Below, piece after piece: positions 5,219 to 8,827 of a stretch of 8,827 nt of DNA. Source of the stretch: Treponema sp. (GTDB taxonomy: Bacteria > Spirochaetota > Spirochaetia > Treponematales > Treponemataceae). The notes below the pieces were generated by a model that saw only the letters and a list, made by a program, of their open reading frames with translations, ran no database searches and had not been told where the DNA came from. Made by a program: the position numbers and the translations under genes. Each line of letters begins with the position of its first letter. Positions within the stretch are counted from its first letter, which is position 1. Location: the NCBI GenBank assembly GCA_021442965.1, contig JABUUX010000122.1:1-8827 (forward strand), in the 5' to 3' direction.

Positions 5219-8123
5219 ATTTTTTTGTATAAGTTGTACGGCAGATTGAGTTATAACTACACGCTGTACAATGTTCATAATCCAATACTTTTGTAAAGTC
5301 AGGCTTAAAAGATTTACAAGACCTTATTTCAGAAGCAAAAATTTCAGCATAACGCTTAAATGCATCAAGAGTAGCTTCATATTCTTCTAATGTTGCAGTC
5401 TTGTCATTTTTATATTTTTCTTTACCACCTTTTTTCATTTGAGGCTCTTTTACAATGTAGGACTTTTCTGCTTTTTTAAGACTAAAGAATAGAGCTTGTT
5501 CCAAGTCCCCAGCTTTTATCAAATTACTGTTCAGCAAAAGATGAACATACATTGGTATTTGAAAATCTTTTAAATCCGGAAGAACAGCTGAATCAGGATT
5601 GTATTTTGATTTATCAACAATACATTCTTCGGCACTTTTAACTTTATTTGTTTTATAATCAATTATTGAAAGTTTTTCATCATTACAAAAAACGCAATCC
5701 AACTCGCCATAAAGGCTGCAAACTTCATTTTTTGTATCATTCAGACTTTCCTCGCTTGCAATAACATAACCGTTTCCAAAACCACTTTTTTTAGAATGCT
5801 CTTCATCATACGGTGAACAAAGTGACTGCAATACTGGAATAAAAAACTCAGCCATTTTTTCTGCTTGAGAAAAAACTGCTTCCTTAATTAAAGAGCTCTT
5901 TGTATTCCATTTTTGAAAACTTAAAGCTTTTCTGGAGTCAGTTTCTTCCAGTGCTTCCTTTAGATAACCCGAAATTACTTTTTTGATATTATCTTCGTCA
6001 GGAAGTTCTCCTTTATCGTTTACAATAGGAATCGGTTTTTTATTCTCTTTATACCAACCAAAATATTTTTCTAATACTCGGTGATAAATATTACCTGTAT
6101 CAAAAGGATTGAAAAACTCAGTTGTTAAAGAATCTTCATTCATATTCAAAACATAAGAAAATAGCCATTTTCTGGTACAAGGAAAATACGAGCCCATTTC
6201 GGTGGCGTTTACTTTTACAAGATTATCTTTTAATGATTTATTTCTTACTTTATCCTTCATTGCAGGACAAACAGTTTCTTCATTATCAATCCCGGAAAAA
6301 ACATTTACTGTTTTATAATAGTCAAATCCACTTTCATTTCCAGTCTGGCTTTCATAAACTTTGCAAGGTTTATCTCCCTTTCCTTTTATAAAATCTTCTT
6401 CCACTTTCGGATAATCAAATGACAGAAGTTCGGGAGAAATAAAATCTTCCGGATCATTACCACATGTAAATCTTGAATGAGGAATAGCAAACCCAGTAAC
6501 AGTGCTCTGACTGCTTGTAAATTTACAGTAGTTTTTTGCATAAAGCAGTATAAAACTTTCTGTAGCCGTATCTTCATCTAATATTTTTAAAGCAGATCTT
6601 TTTTCATTATTCAAAAACTTCAGCTGAGCATTCAGAACCGAAAGATTATTCTGATTTGAATCTACAACAAATTGATAAGGAAAAGCTGCAGTAGCACTTA
6701 CTTTATACTTAAAAACTGAAACTCCAGTATGTTTTACCTGTGGCTGATAAACAGCATTATCCAGTTCATGAACAAAAAAAGTAAATGGATCAGAAACTTT
6801 AAGTCCATATTTTTCTTCAATCTTAATAAGTTCATCCAGCTTATCAAAACAGTGACCAAGAACTAAATTACATTCTGAATCTTCAGGAAGAGAATCAAAA
6901 TCAAAAAGTTTTGAGCGATGGATAAACCATGCCTTTCGTACTTCTGCAAATGAGGTTGCTGAGGTCATATCCAATATCCATTTTTTTATAGAAGAATAAA
7001 ATGATGATAGAAGTTTATTTTCTGCATAATCTAAACTTTCTTTCCACACATCTACTTTTTTTTCATTCTTTTCAAAATTTATTATGCACTTATGGTTTGC
7101 TCCTTCACGAACTAATTCATCATTCAGTTCTGGTCTTATCCATGGCACAAAGCTGTTTGTTAATAAAGTTCTCATTGAATCGTATGAAAAATCTTTTGAA
7201 GCAACATCCAAAACACACGTAAAAACAGATCCTGCATTAATTCCCGTTACTTTTCTTCCAGAGCGAACGATATACGGAATACAGTAAAGTTTCAAATCCC
7301 GCTCTAAATAGGGAAGATATGTATCTATATCAGGAACAGAAACTGCCATATCCCGCCATGAAACTTTTTCATTTTCATGCAGATTTCTTAATTCCAGACA
7401 TAATTTTCTAAATTCAGTTCTTGTATTTGTAAAATATTCTGCACAAATTTCTTTATCGTAATCATCAGAATCCTTTGCAAAAATAACATGAATATGCGGA
7501 TTTTTGCCAGATGTAAAGAATTCTTTGTAATCTGCATAATCATCAAGGATTTCAGGAAAAAAAACATAATACTCCTTATCATCTGTAAAAAGTTTTTTTG
7601 TTTCCCAAGCAGGTTCGTAAAGTTTTTCATCTCTGGTAAGTCCCGTAAAAGGATCTTTTAAAAGAAAATCCGAGTAACTTTCATAAAGAAGTTTATAATC
7701 AGCATCTTCTTCGTCTAAAACCTTATTTCCATATTTATTCGTATAAAGTTCATTCCAGGATTTCAAAGAAGGAAGAACAGAACAAACCCAGTCTGTAAAG
7801 GATTCTGAATTGTCAGCATACTCAGGAGATATTATTTTTTTGAAAATCCTCTCTTTTTTGTTACGACTCATAAGATTTTCAACAAAAATCTTACGCAAAA
7901 GGCCCGGAACCGGGTGCCCCTCTTTATCATCATTTTCTGTTTCAGCTTTAAATCTGTCCCATGCTTTAAATCTTTCTTTAGGCACAGCACGTACACCAGT
8001 ATTTTTTACAGCCCACTCAGCCCACGAAAAACACGATATATCAGTTGGAAAAACGAATACAGCTTTGTCATTACGAATATTATCAATAATTATTTTCTGA
8101 ATACTTTCAAGAATTGAAGCCAC
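5217..8123 (-). CDS. addB: AddB-like helicase-nuclease subunit with Fe-S nuclease domain and no Walker A
   Basis: Protein of 968 aa, probably the AddB partner of the AddAB enzyme, which resects double-strand breaks for RecA-dependent repair in the cytosol. The C-terminal PD-(D/E)XK nuclease looks intact: GNIYHRVLE with H681, LYGELDC with D809, IIDYKTNK with D822 and K824, then QIPMY with Q855 and Y859. Four cysteines fit the AddB iron-sulfur staple: C649 in FPCTRKWLF, and C952, C955 and C961 with the C-x2-C-x5-C spacing of AddB. Residues 254-291 (SWRDMAVSVPDID to IPYIVRSGRKV) resemble the conserved RecC/AddB helicase-like domain 2. The N-terminus starts directly at a strand like AVFVFPTDIS (21-30), and no GxxxxGK[ST] occurs anywhere. 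The protein is about 200 aa shorter than Bacillus AddB (about 1,160 aa). The start is GTG with a good GGAGG; the stop TAG lies 8 bp before addA. The nuclease call is strong; the exact AddB name is inferred from the Fe-S pattern and from addA. Confidence 0.87.
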   Translation of the reverse strand: MASILESIQKIIIDNIRNDKAVFVFPTDISCFSWAEWAVKNTGVRAVPKERFKAWDRFKAETENDDKEGHPVPGLLRKIFVENLMSRNKKERIFKKIISPEYADNSESFTDWVCSVLPSLKSWNELYTNKYGNKVLDEEDADYKLLYESYSDFLLKDPFTGLTRDEKLYEPAWETKKLFTDDKEYYVFFPEILDDYADYKEFFTSGKNPHIHVIFAKDSDDYDKEICAEYFTNTRTEFRKLCLELRNLHENEKVSWRDMAVSVPDIDTYLPYLERDLKLYCIPYIVRSGRKVTGINAGSVFTCVLDVASKDFSYDSMRTLLTNSFVPWIRPELNDELVREGANHKCIINFEKNEKKVDVWKESLDYAENKLLSSFYSSIKKWILDMTSATSFAEVRKAWFIHRSKLFDFDSLPEDSECNLVLGHCFDKLDELIKIEEKYGLKVSDPFTFFVHELDNAVYQPQVKHTGVSVFKYKVSATAAFPYQFVVDSNQNNLSVLNAQLKFLNNEKRSALKILDEDTATESFILLYAKNYCKFTSSQSTVTGFAIPHSRFTCGNDPEDFISPELLSFDYPKVEEDFIKGKGDKPCKVYESQTGNESGFDYYKTVNVFSGIDNEETVCPAMKDKVRNKSLKDNLVKVNATEMGSYFPCTRKWLFSYVLNMNEDSLTTEFFNPFDTGNIYHRVLEKYFGWYKENKKPIPIVNDKGELPDEDNIKKVISGYLKEALEETDSRKALSFQKWNTKSSLIKEAVFSQAEKMAEFFIPVLQSLCSPYDEEHSKKSGFGNGYVIASEESLNDTKNEVCSLYGELDCVFCNDEKLSIIDYKTNKVKSAEECIVDKSKYNPDSAVLPDLKDFQIPMYVHLLLNSNLIKAGDLEQALFFSLKKAEKSYIVKEPQMKKGGKEKYKNDKTATLEEYEATLDAFKRYAEIFASEIRSCKSFKPDFTKVLDYEHCTACSYNSICRTTYTKK

Positions 8124-8128
8124 AAAAT

Positions 8129-8133
8129 CCTCC
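8129..8133 (-). promoter_or_regulatory. Shine-Dalgarno GGAGG that fixes the GTG start of addB
   Basis: GGAGG lies 5 nt before the GTG at 8121-8123. This supports a non-ATG start for the AddB-like protein. Confidence 0.8.
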
Positions 8134-8142
8134 GTTAATAAT

Positions 8143-8175
8143 ATTATACTATATATTTTCCAAATCGTTCGTTAA
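8143..8175 (-). promoter_or_regulatory. Putative sigma-70 promoter of addBA
   Basis: Reading the minus strand, TTAACG (8175-8170), a 16-nt spacer and TATAGT (8153-8148) make a moderate -35/-10 pair. An overlapping perfect TATAAT lies at 8148-8143, but I see no good -35 at standard spacing for it. The -35 candidate overlaps the U-tract of the pgk terminator. The site lies 10 nt or more upstream of the GGAGG ribosome binding site. In AT-rich DNA such matches are common, so confidence is moderate. Confidence 0.5.
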
Positions 8176-8209
8176 AAAAAAATCCCCTGCCATAAAAGAC
8201 AGGGGATTT
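8174..8209 (-). terminator. Rho-independent terminator of pgk
   Basis: The arms 8198-8209 (GACAGGGGATTT) and 8180-8191 (AAATCCCCTGCC) form a 12-bp stem with a 6-nt loop. On the minus transcript a run of nine U (complement of A 8174-8182) overlaps the base of the stem. The one imperfect pair is a G-U wobble in the minus-strand RNA but would be a C-A mismatch in plus-strand RNA, so the structure suits the minus strand. It separates pgk transcription from addBA. Confidence 0.93.
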
Positions 8210-8271
8210 GGCGTGCCGTGCTTTCACAGGTCGGGCTATCCCTCACGCAGAGGAATTTTAACTCTCACGCC
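8210..8271 (-). other. Predicted multibranched RNA module in the pgk 3' UTR
   Basis: In the minus-strand transcript a 6-bp closing stem GGCGTG/CACGCC (8266-8271 with 8210-8215) encloses two further hairpins. These are CCTC-TGCGT-GAGG (8253-8241) and CTGTG-AAAG-CACGG (8230-8217, one G-U pair). The segment is visibly more GC-rich than its surroundings and directly abuts the terminator hairpin. It could be a structured non-coding RNA segment, a dispersed palindromic repeat, or chance pairing. I do not recognise it as a named RNA family. The folding was done by eye with no energy calculation. Confidence 0.45.
8221..8231. repeat. 11-bp direct repeat, copy 2 (CTTTCACAGGT)
   Basis: Second exact copy of the word at 8319-8329. 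It lies inside the predicted multibranched module and supplies part of its CTGTG-AAAG-CACGG hairpin. Confidence 0.6.
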
Positions 8272-8318
8272 ATTTTATCTACTTTGTAGCCATGCCGACC
8301 ATTCTGTTTTATTTATAA

Positions 8319-8329
8319 CTTTCACAGGT
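8319..8329. repeat. 11-bp direct repeat, copy 1 (CTTTCACAGGT)
   Basis: CTTTCACAGGT at 8319-8329 recurs exactly at 8221-8231. Both copies lie just before a GGTCGG word (8334-8340 and 8229-8234), which suggests that part of the pgk 3' UTR was duplicated. The intervening GCCGACC (8294-8300) is complementary to both GGTCGG words. Confidence 0.6.
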
Positions 8330-8341
8330 TTCAGGTCGGCT

Positions 8342-8364
8342 TGCAGTTTGCACAGCAAACTGCA
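8342..8364 (-). repeat. Perfect hairpin just after the pgk stop codon
   Basis: Ten-base perfect inverted repeat, TGCAGTTTGC at 8342-8351 and GCAAACTGCA at 8355-8364, with a 3-nt loop. It starts 4 nt after the pgk stop codon. No U-tract follows on the minus strand, so it is not itself an intrinsic terminator. It may protect the mRNA 3' end or be a dispersed palindrome. A near-identical hairpin with a compensated base-pair change sits at the tpi stop codon (712-733). Confidence 0.75.
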
Positions 8365-8368
8365 CACT

Positions 8369-8827
8369 TTACTTCGTTGCCAAAATGGCTATTCCAGGGA
8401 GAGTTTTTCCTTCCAAGAATTCAAGGGAAGCACCGCCGCCTGTAGAAACGTGGCTCATTTTGTCTGCCAAATTGAACTTGTTTACAGCAGCAACTGAGTC
8501 ACCGCCGCCAACTACTGTCATGGCACCTTTTCCTGTAGCTTCTGCTACAAGGCGTGCAACAGCTTCTGTTCCCTTTGCAAAGTTTTCAAATTCGAATACT
8601 CCAACAGGTCCGTTCCATACGATTGATTTTGAAGCAAGAATTGCGTCTTTGTACAGAGCAACAGTTTTTGGACCAACATCAAGCCCCATAAGGTCAGCTG
8701 GAAGATCTACTGCGTCAACTGCAACAGGATCTTTGTCTGCAAATTCTGCAGCACCCGCATGGTCAACTGGAAGAAGGATTTTTACACCTTTTTCATCAGC
8801 CTTTTTAAGAAGGTCTTTTGCTGTGTC
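8369..8827 (-). CDS. pgk: Phosphoglycerate kinase, C-terminal part (start outside window)
   Basis: Cytosolic glycolytic/gluconeogenic kinase that interconverts 1,3-bisphosphoglycerate + ADP and 3-phosphoglycerate + ATP. The frame is open from the window edge and encodes 152 residues ending ILATK-TAA. This is about a third of a usual PGK of 400-420 residues, and corresponds to the nucleotide-binding C-terminal domain. Visible family motifs, in fragment numbering: GLDVGPKT at 48-55, WNGPVGVFE at 71-79, VVGGGDS at 105-111 (phosphate-binding loop) and [11 protein letters not shown] at 126-136 followed by KTLPG. No frameshift or missing motif is seen. The first in-frame ATG inside the window (8687-8689) is internal, because homologous PGK sequence continues upstream of it to the edge. 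A structured 3' UTR of about 160 nt and a strong terminator follow. The family assignment is certain; the N-terminal domain cannot be judged. Confidence 0.97.
   Translation of the reverse strand, partial: DTAKDLLKKADEKGVKILLPVDHAGAAEFADKDPVAVDAVDLPADLMGLDVGPKTVALYKDAILASKSIVWNGPVGVFEFENFAKGTEAVARLVAEATGKGAMTVVGGGDSVAAVNKFNLADKMSHVSTGGGASLEFLEGKTLPGIAILATK

Noticed and set aside
6386..7630. Additional minus-strand frames (6386-6577 and 7388-7630) inside addB
   Set aside because: They are other reading frames of addB, with the hydrophobic, low-complexity composition typical of frame-shifted AT-rich coding DNA. The addB frame is continuous through them, so there is no frameshift.
1618..8123. 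addB-addA as a novel helicase-nuclease defence system
   Set aside because: AddA has every canonical helicase and nuclease motif, and AddB has the diagnostic Fe-S cysteine spacing. Ordinary AddAB recombination repair explains the pair, and no other defence gene is nearby.
8210..8271. The multibranched module as a tRNA
   Set aside because: It has only two internal hairpins, a 6-bp closing stem, no T-loop GGTTCRA-like sequence and no anticodon arm of normal size.
8275..8367. Minus-strand 30-codon frame starting GTG right after pgk
   Set aside because: No Shine-Dalgarno before the GTG, and it is built on the hairpin and repeat sequence. More likely an accidental frame in the UTR.
8114..8497. 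Plus-strand open frame of 127 codons across the pgk 3' end and the intergenic region
   Set aside because: It runs antisense to the structured pgk 3' UTR and the pgk C-terminus. It reads straight through the terminator hairpin and has no ribosome binding site or recognisable domain.
1..8827. CRISPR array, insertion sequence or rRNA
   Set aside because: I found no regularly spaced repeats, no transposase frame, no long terminal inverted repeats and no rRNA-like conserved segment on either strand.

Overview
The window is AT-rich (roughly two-thirds A+T by eye), and every gene I can support lies on the minus strand. The organism is probably a spirochaete of the genus Treponema, perhaps a gut or rumen type. 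Four things point there: pgk and tpi lie close together (recalled, not checked, as neighbours in Treponema pallidum); there is a small lipoprotein with a relaxed, spirochaete-like lipobox; a poly-G tract sits in a putative promoter, as reported for T. pallidum tpr genes; and base composition and codon use look uniform. No RNA gene or species marker is present, so the genus call is an inference.

Layout in transcription order (right to left). (1) 8827-8369: the C-terminal third of phosphoglycerate kinase (pgk), whose start lies outside the window. (2) 8368-8124: a densely structured pgk 3' UTR with a perfect 10-bp hairpin, a predicted multibranched module bounded by GGCGTG/CACGCC, and a strong intrinsic terminator; a putative promoter and a GGAGG site for the next gene follow. 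(3) 8123-5217: an AddB-like nuclease subunit with a GTG start, a C-terminal PD-(D/E)XK nuclease and four Fe-S cluster cysteines, but no Walker A. (4) 5208-1618: AddA, with full superfamily 1 helicase motifs and an intact C-terminal nuclease, 8 bp after addB. (5) 1617-1483: a leader with a candidate promoter and two inverted repeats. (6) 1482-733: complete triosephosphate isomerase (tpi). (7) 732-561: a 3' UTR with a hairpin resembling the one after pgk, an 11-bp direct repeat, a short broken reading frame and a strong terminator. (8) 560-465: a promoter region with a G8 homopolymer inside the -35/-10 spacer. (9) 464-42: a small lipoprotein of unknown function. Positions 41-1 show nothing I can support beyond AT-rich sequence.

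How the genes work together: pgk and tpi are core glycolysis/gluconeogenesis enzymes. AddB and AddA together would form the helicase-nuclease that resects double-strand breaks for RecA-dependent repair. They sit between the two glycolytic genes as a two-gene operon with their own putative promoter. No intrinsic terminator is obvious between addA and tpi, so some read-through into tpi is possible. The proteins are mostly recognisable families. The less ordinary signals are in the non-coding DNA: the G8 promoter spacer, the covarying hairpins after the pgk and tpi stop codons, and the structured pgk 3' module. I see no clear, previously undescribed multi-gene system here.
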